64,000 nucleotides of DNA from Paracentrotus lividus. Taxonomy: Eukaryota > Echinodermata > Echinoidea > Camarodonta > Echinidae. The notes beneath the pieces are model-generated. The model was not told the DNA's origin, did no database searches, and saw nothing but the letters and a program-made list of their open reading frames with translations. The stretch lies in the NCBI GenBank assembly GCA_940671915.1, contig CALNVZ010003434.1:8632929-8696928 (forward strand). The letters are read 5' to 3'. The position numbers were made by a program, and so were the translations under genes. The stretch's first letter is position 1. Every line of letters begins with the position of its first letter. This document shows, in pieces, positions 13,539 through 23,606 of the stretch.

Positions 13539-13568
13539 CCCGTACACGAAGTGTACATGGTGTACGGG
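13539..13568. other. Perfect 9-bp-stem hairpin
   Basis: CCCGTACAC at 13539-13547 pairs with GTGTACGGG at 13560-13568 around a 12-nt loop that itself contains GTGTACA. It resembles the GC-rich hairpins capping the nearby dispersed repeats. No coding or RNA family is recognised. Confidence 0.6.
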
Positions 13569-13802
13569 CTGCGAGTTATTAGGATCAAAACATGAGGTGC
13601 CTTCCCTTTTCCAGTCAAGAATGTCAAAATTATGAAATAAAAGATGGAAAAACCTATCTTATTTATTAGTTTATGTACTTACAATACTAGCCGGATGTCT
13701 ATCCTCATTTTTTATAATGATCATAAAGCAAAAAAATGGCACCAGAATTGCTGTTGCAGTGTAGTTAAATGAGTTACATTCGCGGTGATTAGTTTGCAAC
13801 AC

Positions 13803-13844
13803 GCATGCGCGACATCGGCAGCAGCGCGCAGCTAGCTATATATT
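13803..13844 (+). promoter_or_regulatory. Candidate AIP promoter (NRF1-like site and TATA-like box)
   Basis: GCATGCGCGA at about 13803 resembles an NRF1 site (consensus GCGCATGCGC). TATATATT at about 13837 is about 30 bases before a plausible first exon that ends in a strong splice donor. The assignment rests on motif position only. Confidence 0.4.
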
Positions 13845-13867
13845 CTACACGCTAGTATTTTGACAGA

Positions 13868-13963
13868 GATCGGAGGAGACTCTGAAATGGACCGGAAAAT
13901 ACAAGATTTCTTCAAGTGCACACAATTTTTTAGGAATATCTGATTTGCATCTTGTCTGTTTAG
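13868..13963 (+). other. AIP: Probable AIP 5'UTR exon with a short upstream ORF
   Basis: A stretch ending CTGTTTAG then GTAAGTGACA (donor after 13963) lies just upstream of the acceptor at 14251-14252 (TTTTTTCTTTAG) that precedes the AIP start exon. It contains an 18-codon upstream ORF (ATG at 13887, TGA at 13941-13943). That ORF stops before the splice site, so it cannot extend the AIP protein. The 5' end is a guess from the TATA-like box. Confidence 0.5.
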
Positions 13964-14280
13964 GTAAGTGACATTACATTAATTATAGTTTTGCTATATT
14001 TTACAGATTCTTAGTGGTATTTTTAACCATTCCAAATAGCACTTTAAAAATTTTGAAGGGTTTCTTTCAGGACGCTGCCACTTCGTAGATAGAAGACCAA
14101 ATAGAAATTTCCAATTTCTATACAACAAATATAAGCCTAAAAACTTATAGCTATATCTAGATCTCCTTCTTTTCCACTCAAGAGCAAACTTGTTCTTGCC
14201 TAAACTCATGATGGAGGCAGAGTTATATAGTGATATTCCTTTTTTTCTTTAGATCATAGGACCAAGAACTAGTGGACGTT

Positions 14281-17200
14281 ATGGAGACGGGTCTAGGAAC
14301 AGGTCTGGGCTATGGGATCAAGAAGTCTATTGTTCATCCTGGAAAGGGTAATCTTCCACATTACCCTGATGGTACCAAGGTGAGTCATTTTCATCAAAAA
14401 AGAAAAAAAATATATAAAAACAAGGGCTGTCATTAATTTAAAGAACTCCTCTGGGCTGGAGTTTGCATTATCAGAAAAATAGAGTAAAATCTAAAAAGCA
14501 CAACACTGAAAATTTCATCAAAATCAGATAAGAAATAGCAAAGCTATGAATTTTCTTAGGTTTTGAATTTTTTTAGGAAACAGTATTCAAATTGGCAAAC
14601 TGATGATGTCACAGTCCCCCTACTTTCTTTGTATTTTATTGTATGAAATACCAATTATCAAGATTTTCAGCCCCAAGGACATAAAAAGAGGGATTAATCC
14701 TTGTGGAATGTTCAAGGTCACAAGTGATTTTACTTATTTCAGTATGAGGGAAAGTTTTTCTGTATGGCCATGTGTTTTGAACTCGCCACCCAAAAACGGT
14801 GGTTTTGTTACGCTTTTCCACATTTTGTTTCAGTTAATGTATGATATCCTGGCTAAATAGAGGGGTATTACCATGAAATTGGTGTTGTTTGAAAGCTGAA
14901 TGCAAGCTCTATCAGACCTGTGAATTTGAACGTACTCGCACTTAGAAATCGGACCACAGCCACGCGATAGAATACGATAGCAAGGTGGTTGAGGGGGGGG
15001 GGGGAAGAGGAGGGGGGGGAAGAGGTAACACACAAGTCTATGGGATTTCGCACCCTCCTGTGCATTCGAAACATTATACCCATGATAACTTTATGGATAT
15101 TTATTTTTGTGCTGTGAGCTTTTAGGACTTTATAGCTTAGAGTTTCATGCATCTTTTGACACAGAAGTTATAAAGTTCCAGGCATAATGGTAATGCGCAG
15201 TTCCGAAAATCGCCGCGCTGCACGCGGTTAAAATGACAATTTCACCATTGACTGTGTATTGTACATAAAGTAACTCAATACAGTTCCTGTTGTATGTGAG
15301 GTGATGTTACATAAATACAGATAACTCAAAAACTATTTGAGATAGGGGCCTGAAACTTTGTGAGCTTCTTCATCATAACATAGCCCACCTACATTTTTAC
15401 AAGTTTTTATAAACTTTGGCCCCACCATGGCTGAGATCTTGAGGAGGGGGCAGCCCCCTCCTTGGCCCAGGTTGACCAAAATATTTGGGCCCTTTTACGG
15501 TTAAGAATTTTTTTATTAAATGAAGAAACCCCCCTACAACTATATTTTTCTGAAAGAAAATTTCAAGACCAATTCAAATATGGTGAGCAATTACGACCTG
15601 GATCAAAGGGAGAAAAAATATCGGGGGCTGCAGTAAAAAAAAATTAGGGCCCCCCAAAAATTATTTTTTAAATCAAAATATGTTACTACTTCACCCTACA
15701 TTGTAGTGGATGGCATTTTTGAAATCTACAGGACATTTCCTTTCAGAAAATGTATACTTTTGTAGGGTTAGAGTTAATACTTCAAAAGTTATGACACTTT
15801 GATCCTGACAGGTGCACGATTTTTAGATTTAGGTGGTGTAACACAAAAGGGTGCCAGTTCAAAACGCATGGCCGTATACACAATGTATGAAAAAATGAGA
15901 TAAATAGGATTTCATATAATAAAATATACAAGAATTAGGGGGACTGTGACATCATCAGTTTGCTCATTTGAATATTCAAATATTAATGAGACCCGTTCAT
16001 GAGACCTGCCAAGAACTGTTTTACGGAAAAAAAAAATACCTAAAAAATGCATAACTTTGTTATTTGTTATCCGATTTTGATGAAATTTTCTGTGTTGTGC
16101 TGGTTAAATTTTACTTACTTTACAAAACTTTTTTATGTCAGCCCGGAGTCCTCCTTTAAAGCAAAAAACAGTAAAGCGGTAAAACTTGCTGTCTATACAC
16201 TCATTTCTTACCGGCTATAATTCCTAAATAAACCATGTAAAACTCACAGAAATAAGATACAAAAGCTAATTTGACATTTCCAGTTATGATATGTGTTGAT
16301 TAGAATATTATGTATAATATAAAGTTGGAAAGATAACTCTTAATTTTCAATTTTAAGTGCATCAGATTGCACAATTTTAAGTGAAAAATCCCCCTCTCAC
16401 CCCTTGGTTGCTTTGCTCTAGGGTCATTGTGACCCAGTATTGGTCTTGTGGTCTATCAGGCTGTAACCATGAAAAACGAATGCCATCAAGATGAGAATGG
16501 GGGGGGGGGGGGCTCGTTTGGTAGTTTAAGGCTATTTCATTTGATTAGGGGGCAAATTCATTATCAGGAACACTATTATTATTTAATATCTTGTATAACT
16601 AAATAAGGGTTGTAGGACGACTGTACCCCCAAGAAAATCCCTTCACAAGAAAGCAGCCTTATATAATCCTACATCTGCATGTGTACACCTTTCGGGTAAC
16701 CCTATTTTGGGGTGGTAATTGTCCTGGAGAGTAACTTTCCCAGGGAGTAGTTGTTCTAGTAAAATGCTTAAATAAAAAGACTTAAATTACATGGCCGATG
16801 CTGTTACAATGCATAATGAATGTCACTTTAGATGCTACATGTACTTGATGGACAAATTATGATAAGTAGGTCGACTACATTGTACATGTATGTGTATCTA
16901 TTCATGCTAAACGAATCTTTATATTTCTTTTGAATATTATAGGTGACGTTTCATTACAAATGTAGCAAGTGTGACGAGGACGGGACGGTGATTGAAGACA
17001 CCAAGAGTGTGAAGAAACCTATGGAACTCCTGACAGGCAAATCATTCAAGTTTGAACTCTGGGAGAATGCACTCAAAACCATGAGACCAGAAGAGGTGGC
17101 GGACTTTGTGTGCGAACCGCAGGTGAATTTATAGAGAAAATCATTGGGATTGACCCCCCCCCCCCAAGAAAGAGAAAGAAAATGTTTATTAGTTCACTCA

Positions 17201-18915
17201 AAACCACTTAGAAAACTATAAAAGACATTCGTATGGTCCACTTGTAGAAGAAGACAAATTAATAATTTGTGCATTGGTATTGAAAAACTGTCACAGAAGT
17301 GTATCAGAAATTATCTTATTTCGTCTATTACAGTGCAGGGTACAAGAAATGACTGACAATACCTGGAGAAAATAAAGACCAAATTAGATTAATGAAAAGA
17401 GCACAGAAATTGAAAATTATCATCTCCTGAAATTCTCCAACTAGTCCAAAATAGTGAAAATATTGATACGTTAAATATCCTTATGCAAAAATACTGGCTT
17501 ATACATACACTACAAATTTTTCTTTTCTTTGTTGTCTGTTCAGCACCTTTCGTCATACCCCCCAGTGGAGGCCAAGCTACGTGCCTTCCGCCACGGTAAG
17601 AAGATTGAGGAGGAAAAGCATTGCTGCGGCATGGCCCAAGTCCACCAGTCTGGACTAGGGTATGACGACCTCGATGCATTGATGAAGGACCCCGTCCCGC
17701 TCCGATTCACCATGGAGGTGGTCAGCGTAGAGGAACCGGGCCAACATCGTCTCGAAGCCTGGGCCATGAATGATGAACAGAAGAGGGCGGTGTTACCAAA
17801 GCTACGAGAGGAAGGCAATCGTCTTTATCGGGAGGGGGAGTTTGAGAAGGCAGCGGAGAAGTATGCTGAAGCCCTGGGGTGTCTGGAGAACCTGTTATTG
17901 CATGAGAAACCAAACAGTGCAGAATGGCTTGACCTGGATGGTGAAAAGATTCCATTCCTTCTTAATTTTGCCCAGTGTAAGCTTCATATGAAGGAGTATT
18001 ACCAAGTCATCGAACACACAACCACGGTGCTAGAGAAAGAAGATGGTAAGCCCCCCCCCCCCCAAAAAAAAGAAGACGAAACTCATGATTGTTTTTAAGA
18101 CCCTGAACATTTATAACAGTCCTTCTCGCATTGATAAGGCTAGGAAATATATGTGATCAGGATGCAAATTTTACAAAAAGGTTACACTTCATTTATGTGT
18201 GCGTAACATAGGTTTACCGTAAACAAAGATGGAAAATTTAGAACTTAGCCAGGCTTATATTTAACTAATTAGTTTGTTTTTACTTATCCATTGCCTAATT
18301 TTTGCTGTTATCTACTTATCAGATATTTCTGCTTCCACCCTTGCCAAATTCGTGTAAGGTTTCATAACTATTCTTTAATGTTCACGAAGACTAAGTGCTA
18401 ATAAAAATGTCTGTTGTAGTCTTTCTTGAGCAGTCACTGATATAGATTTTACCTGGTGGCAAACTATATTGCTGCTACAGGTAGATTGATATTAATTTTG
18501 TTTTATATCCACCCCTCCCCCATGAAATAAATAGAAAATGATGTGTGGCATGCTCATACTTTAACTTGGCTTTGATGTTTGACCTTAAATCTAATAGAAA
18601 TAATTTTAATGTGAGAATTAATGACTTTTCAAATTGTAAAGGAGGCAATACATATATCTTGTGCTATTTGTCAAAGTCGTAAATGTTTATTTACAATTTT
18701 TAATCACAGTGAATGTGAAGGCACTCTACCGAAGGGCGAAGGCCCACTCCGCCTGCTGGAACTTCCGCGAGGCCCGGCAAGACTTCAACGAGGCCCTGAG
18801 GTTGGATCCAAAGCTTGGGGCGGCGATACGCAAGGAGCTCGCTTTCATCGAAGAGGCGGAGAAAACAAAGGATGAGGAAGACAAGGCCAAACTGCAGGGT
18901 CTTTTCGCCAAGTGA
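14281..18915 (+). CDS. AIP: AH receptor-interacting protein (AIP/XAP2), FKBP-like co-chaperone
   Basis: Four coding exons join in phase: 14281-14379, 16943-17122, 17544-18045 and 18710-18915, giving 328 aa (human AIP is 330). The start is MET-GLGTGLGYGIKK, the first ATG after a good acceptor, and GYGIKKSIVHPGKGNLP aligns with the human N-terminus. Residues about 10-165 form the PPIase-like (FKBP-type) domain, with PMELLTGKSFKFELWE and the HCCGMAQ block. Three TPR motifs follow at about 175-208 (EGNRLYREGEFEKAAEKY), 229-262 and 264-295 (KALYRRAKAHSACWNFREAR). A charged C-terminal helix ends DEEDKAKLQGLFAK, close to the vertebrate end. By family, it binds Hsp90 and client proteins, such as the AH receptor and phosphodiesterases, in the cytosol. 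Intron 1 carries a 1.7-kb inverted-repeat element. The phases fit exactly, so I am confident. Confidence 0.97.
14437..16160. mobile_element. Long-armed inverted-repeat element in AIP intron 1
   Basis: The arms at about 14437-14790 and 15850-16160 are inverted copies of each other. Shared phrases include TTTAAAG at the ends, AAAATTTCATCAAAATC, 'CAAACTGATGATGTCACAGT' with CCCCCTA, and ATGGCCATG..TTTTGAACT at the inner edge. The centre (about 1.1 kb) has no gene. The inner borders at about 14763 and 15877 match the ends of the element at 57399-58450. This may therefore be a nested pair, or one family with variable outer arms. Confidence 0.7.
18462..18709 (+). repeat. Diverged duplicated segment, copy in AIP intron 3
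   Basis: About 250 bases before AIP exon 4 resemble 21694-21960. They share TATATTGCTGC, a C run followed by CCATGAAA, GTG(G)CATGCTCAT-like, AATGTGAGAAT and TTGTGCT in the same order. The copy downstream of AIP lacks exon 4. It is either a partial segmental duplication or a dispersed repeat. Confidence 0.5.
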
Positions 18916-19198
18916 AACAAGCTGGAATTGAGGTGATGAATATGCCATATTGGACAGTAAAGATATGGTTAATATAAATGATAGAATAATGAAAATAGAC
19001 CTTATGCATACGACGTCATAATCTCATAACGCCCTCCCTCGGAGGATATAAGAATACACATAAACGGAGTTGTTAGATATGCGCCAGCTGCAGATAACAA
19101 ATGCGTGCAAGGCAGTGGCCTCAGCCTCTAAGATGGTGGTGCAATGATGTCAATGCATTGGGTCTATAGGAATCTTATAAATGACACCATATATCTAG

Positions 19199-19350
19199 TG
19201 CCCTGTGACATAATATTCATGATCAATTGCAGATGATTGTAACCAATAAGAATCCTTGTTGCATAGTCTTCTTGCATAAAAGTTTGACTGTGCAATGGAA
19301 TTGCAATGGTTGTTTTTTAATTCATTGTAACTCTTTATGTTACAGGGCAC
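19199..19350. mobile_element. 152-bp MITE, family A
   Basis: The terminal inverted repeats are GTGCCCTGTGACAT and ATGTTACAGGGCAC, with one mismatch. The inside contains AACCAATAAGAATCCTTGTT and GCATAAAAG. The same family recurs at 39657-39790 (inverted), 60762-60913 and 60938-61063. It is non-coding. Confidence 0.8.
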
Positions 19351-19372
19351 AGAACTTGTATTCCAAGGCTCA

Positions 19373-19837
19373 TACTGTATAAGTGTTTTTTTTCGCGTAC
19401 AGATATTTTCGCGGTTGGCGGGGGTCCCGACATTTTCGCGCGATGTTAAATTCGCGGTCGGCAAAATCTGGAATTAAAAGTAGGTCTAACTAGAACTATA
19501 AGTATTCCATCTTTTCCTATCTAAAAAACGAGACATTATATTTATAAAAAGACAGTAAAATGGAATAAAGACTTACTACCTGAATTAATTTGACCTACAT
19601 GTACATACCAGTCATCCAACCATCGCGCTGTATCATTGTGTGTGCTTTTAATAGCGCTGCATAGACAACTCTGCTCTGCGAGCACATGGAGTTCAAAACA
19701 TTTCCTAGCATTGATAAATTTGCAGTACTGTTCAAAACCTTTTAGCGCGATGTTAAATTCGCGGTAGCATCCCGATTCGCAAAATTCGCGAAATTCGTGA
19801 AAATAAAACCTTCGCGAAAGAAACAACTTATACAGTT
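19373..19837. mobile_element. TTCGCG-rich MITE, family B (long copy, 465 bp)
   Basis: It begins TACTGTATAAG and ends CTTATACAGTT, an inverted terminal pair. The interior is rich in TTTTCGCG and TTCGCGAAA motifs and repeats CGCGATGTTAAATTCGCGGT near both ends. Related copies are at 37446-37648, 41758-41961 and, partially, about 49172-49255. It abuts the family A MITE on its left. Confidence 0.8.
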
Positions 19838-20204
19838 AAACTCAAGCTAAAAGTGAACAATTACCACATGGTCTACACCCACTTTGACTATTGTCTGTTT
19901 GGTTTCATGCCACAAAGTCTAATTTTGTTTTATTGAGAACCAGTTCATCTAATTACCTCTTTGCCTATTTACCCTTTTGTCTAATTACCATTGTGTCCAA
20001 TGTCCACTTGGTCTACCAAGTGACAATTAGACAGATTATGTATTAGACCAGAAAAATTTAGACCAAATTGTTAGTAGACCAAATGGGTTTAGCCCATGTG
20101 GAATAAGACAATCAGAGAATTGGACCAAGTGCTGGTAGACTAAGTTTGTATAATTAAATTGTGTCTACAATATATGTGCCAAGCATTACCCACCCCCCCC
20201 CCCC

Positions 20205-20237
<33 letters not shown>

Positions 20238-20376
20238 TAGGATTTGAAACTTTTCAAGGATGTTGTAGTTTTCAAATCCATTGGTACACATAGTTTGTTG
20301 GATCTGTGTTGGATGGTTGGTTTATTGGGTTTTGACAGATGTGTATCAATAAAATATGATTATTTATGCCTGGGAC

Positions 20377-20450
20377 TGAACCAAAAGGCGTTACTGGGAT
20401 TTGAACTTGGGTCCTATACGTGTCAGTTTGTAGGCTGACGCAGAGAGGTT
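20377..20450 (-). repeat. Weak tRNA-like (SINE-like) segment
   Basis: On the - strand, 'GACCCAAGTTCAAATCCCAG' resembles a tRNA T-arm (B box), and a paired GTCAG..CTGAC stem upstream resembles an anticodon arm. No complete cloverleaf is present. It may be a tRNA-derived SINE remnant. Confidence 0.35.
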
Positions 20451-21693
20451 TTCATTGATTGTGGGTTTTAATACAGTTTAGGAGCCCAATCATCTTGTAG
20501 CCCTGTCTATTCCTCGCTGCTGCCCTATGAAAATCTTTGTCTATAGGTCCAGATGAGTTTTACATAGTGAGTCTCTCTTGGTCATTGCTTTAAAAGGACA
20601 TTGAATTATTGCGTTTCATAATACATGCGCCACCAACGTTCATTATCGTAAAATGCCAAATTTCCTTGTAGTTGACAACTCTTCTCCCTATAGCTCACAC
20701 AGCGAGTGAGAATTTGAAAATTAAAGAATTATTTAACAGAACAATGAATCTAAAGCGCAGGAAATAATCCGGATTAATCAGTAGAACTACATAATGTGTG
20801 ATCTCAGGAAAAACTGTTGTGTTTAATTGAGGTTTGTAATCACTTTGTACGAGAAACCCAGTGATTAATACATGGTTTAGAGTACACTCTTTTCTACCAG
20901 TCTCTCAGGATTGATGCGGAGAAGTGACGTACAATAAGGGCGTAATTTGTGTGCATATATTATGAAACGCACAAATTTGTAGTAATGTTATAAACTTTAT
21001 AATTATAGAGAAATTTAGCTTAGTCTTGCCTTCTTTACAACTAAGCTACAAGTACTTTGAGTGGTGATAAAATTGTCGTCTTAGACACGTGTGTATGTTC
21101 ATTTGTGTGTTTAAATAAAACACAACAAAATACAGTTTAAACAAGATTGATATAGACAATATAATTTCTTGACCGATTATTGTGATGAAAAGATCTGTGT
21201 TGGGTTTTATTTTGCAAACCATGGTTACAAAAATGACCTGCAAATGTGCTTTAACTCCATTTTTCACCACTGACCTGAAGTTAATTACATAAATTGTACA
21301 ATGTTTAACTCCAACATTGTTCTGCAAAACGTACATGTACCTCAAAATAACATGGCTGAACTGTATGATTAGCATAGTATATAAATGTGTGGGATGAGAA
21401 ATTTATTGTTTATTCTTAAATAAAATTTACATAAACGTTCCAGCCAATCAAACTTTAAAGTTTCGAGTTAATATTAATGGTATTTTTTATGCAACTGACT
21501 CCAATAATATAAATTATTTTACTTGCTGATTCAGTGTAATAGCTAGGTTCCATTGTAGCGATGAGAGATGGCGTCCATTCCCTTGCATTTATGAGCCTTC
21601 ACCATAGTGCAAAAATATGAATGGTTATTTTGTGATAATTTTGTGATAAAAAAACCTTGTGGCAAAGGTGTATAGGGCCTAACTGACACCAAA

Positions 21694-21960
21694 TTTTTGC
21701 TATGTTGCAACTGGTATATTGCTGCAAGTTAGGTTGATGTTTGTCCCCCCCCCCCCTTCCCATGAAACAAGAAGAAGAAAAATATATGTGTGCTATGCTC
21801 ATTCCTACATGTAAGTCCGCTTAAATGTAAATTACCTGCAATATTAATCTTTTTATGTGAGAATGAATGAGGTATTCAATTGTGAAATAGGCATGTAAAT
21901 ATATTTTGTGCTGTTATTAAAACTAGTATTTGTTTGTTTATATTTATGAATGTTTTGAAA
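21694..21960 (+). repeat. Diverged duplicated segment, copy downstream of AIP
   Basis: This is the partner of 18462-18709, about 3.2 kb away in direct orientation. The copy does not include AIP exon 4 sequence. Confidence 0.5.
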
Positions 21961-22801
21961 TACATGTAGGCCATATTCCCTGTGCTGGGAATATTTTTAT
22001 AAGGAATTGTAAAAAAAAAAAATGTAAATTAGATACATTAATTAGCCAAATGTCTGATGCAATAAAAGTTCATGACATGTAATTTATTTTGCAAGAATTA
22101 TTTTTAAGCATGTCTCAGTGATCGTGAGGTCTGTTTTTGAGGGGAAATGTATGATTTATTTTTCATATCTAGCTTTAAAAGGGGAAGTCTTGTTGTCTTA
22201 AAGTTGAAAATATTAATATTGGAGTTCAAATAGTTTCCATGTTATTTAGAAAGGATATTACTGTCAAAGAGTCCTTGTCAAAGGCCATCCTAGTTATAAT
22301 GTACATAAAGATGTGTATCGGGTCACATGTTTACCATACAGTACACCCATTTTTGTCACTATTTTAAAAGAGAGACAGTGGGAGAGAAAGGAAAAGAATG
22401 AGAGGGACATGTATAGAGAAGGAGGGAGAGAGAGGAAGAGAGAGAGAGAGAGAGAGAGCGCCCAGGAGATAAAGAGAAGTCAGCAAACAAATTGCCCATG
22501 CTGTTGCAAGAACTGAAATTGAAATTATTATTCTTTATACGAACATTTTAGAACATCCATGTATTGTCTAACCAAAGAAGGGGAATTACAAGATAAAGTA
22601 AATATTTATGTTATCCAATTTCACTCCATAGAAAACACATTATTATCTACATGTATTTAGTTTTGCCCTACCCACCAGCTTACCGTAATAAAGTCTGTAT
22701 TTGCAGACTACGAGTACTCATTGAACTGTTGATATCTGTGAATGAATTGGCATTGCACCATTACATTGCAATAATGAACTTGATCGAGGCCAGCAGAAGG
22801 C

Positions 22802-22809
22802 TATAAATA
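22802..22809 (+). promoter_or_regulatory. TATA box of TPMT (TATAAATA)
   Basis: TATAAATA lies about 30 bases before a segment that ends in a good splice donor (TTGAG then GTATATAC, after 22929), and upstream of the acceptor (CAACAG, ending 23586) of the ATG exon. A 5'UTR exon of about 22832-22929 is inferred. Confidence 0.6.
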
Positions 22810-22831
22810 AAAGCTCCTGGACCAATGCTTT

Positions 22832-22929
22832 TCCAGTAACCTGTTTACCTGTGTTGTGGAACACTCGATGCTCATTCGTGTGCACTGTGTACTGTGACAT
22901 TGTTGGACAGGACTTCTCTTCAAATTGAG
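22832..22929 (+). other. TPMT: Probable TPMT 5'UTR exon
   Basis: Non-coding exon inferred from a TATA box about 30 bases upstream, a GAG/GTATAT donor at its end and the acceptor at 23586. The transcription start is estimated. Confidence 0.45.
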
Positions 22930-23606
22930 GTATATACCATGGATTATTTTAATTCAATATGATGCATTGCCATTGTGGCATATATTGGTATATTGGTTTA
23001 AGCACGGTTACTGTTTGGAATGGAATTCAATGTAAAATCAAAATGGAATAATGAAATATGAAGCAATAATTCCCTAATATATGTATGTATGTATGAAAAG
23101 GTACATTGTATAGTGTAGCAACATGTATATACATGTATCAGTTCAGAGAAGAGTGAAACTTACCCAGAAAAATGGAATTGTACATAAACATATTTATAGC
23201 CATCCTACATTCATGTACCCTATTCAAAGTAATCCCAAAAGCAGCTCTCACTGGGAAAGCTAAACTGGAAATGTCACATTTGGTTTTATTTTCAATATTT
23301 GATCAAATGCACACAATAAATAGATATGTGTACCAATTAGACTATACAATAGGGATGTATATTATTAGAAAGGAACAAAGTGGTACTATAGATCTACACA
23401 AATGTGAAAATCAAATACATGTACTTATTTTTGCATACACACTTTAGTCTGTACATTTTTCACATGAGGTTTATATAGAGATAATGAAAGAAAAAAGTGA
23501 TCGAAATTGTAATGTTGTCCTCATTCTCATCCATTTAAATGTCCAATTTGGATAATTTTATTAATTTTATTTTTATTTCTCAACAGCTCATTTTAAACTA
23601 TCCAAC

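Larger units (their letters stand above)
18916..22800. other. AIP-TPMT intergenic region
   Basis: No protein-coding exon is recognised. The first canonical AATAAA after the AIP stop is at 19564-19569, inside a MITE, so the AIP 3' end may be supplied by that insertion; this is inference. The region also holds two MITEs (19199-19350 and 19373-19837), a weak tRNA-like segment at 20377-20450, the duplicated segment at 21694-21960 and a GA-rich stretch at 22370-22460. Confidence 0.5.
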
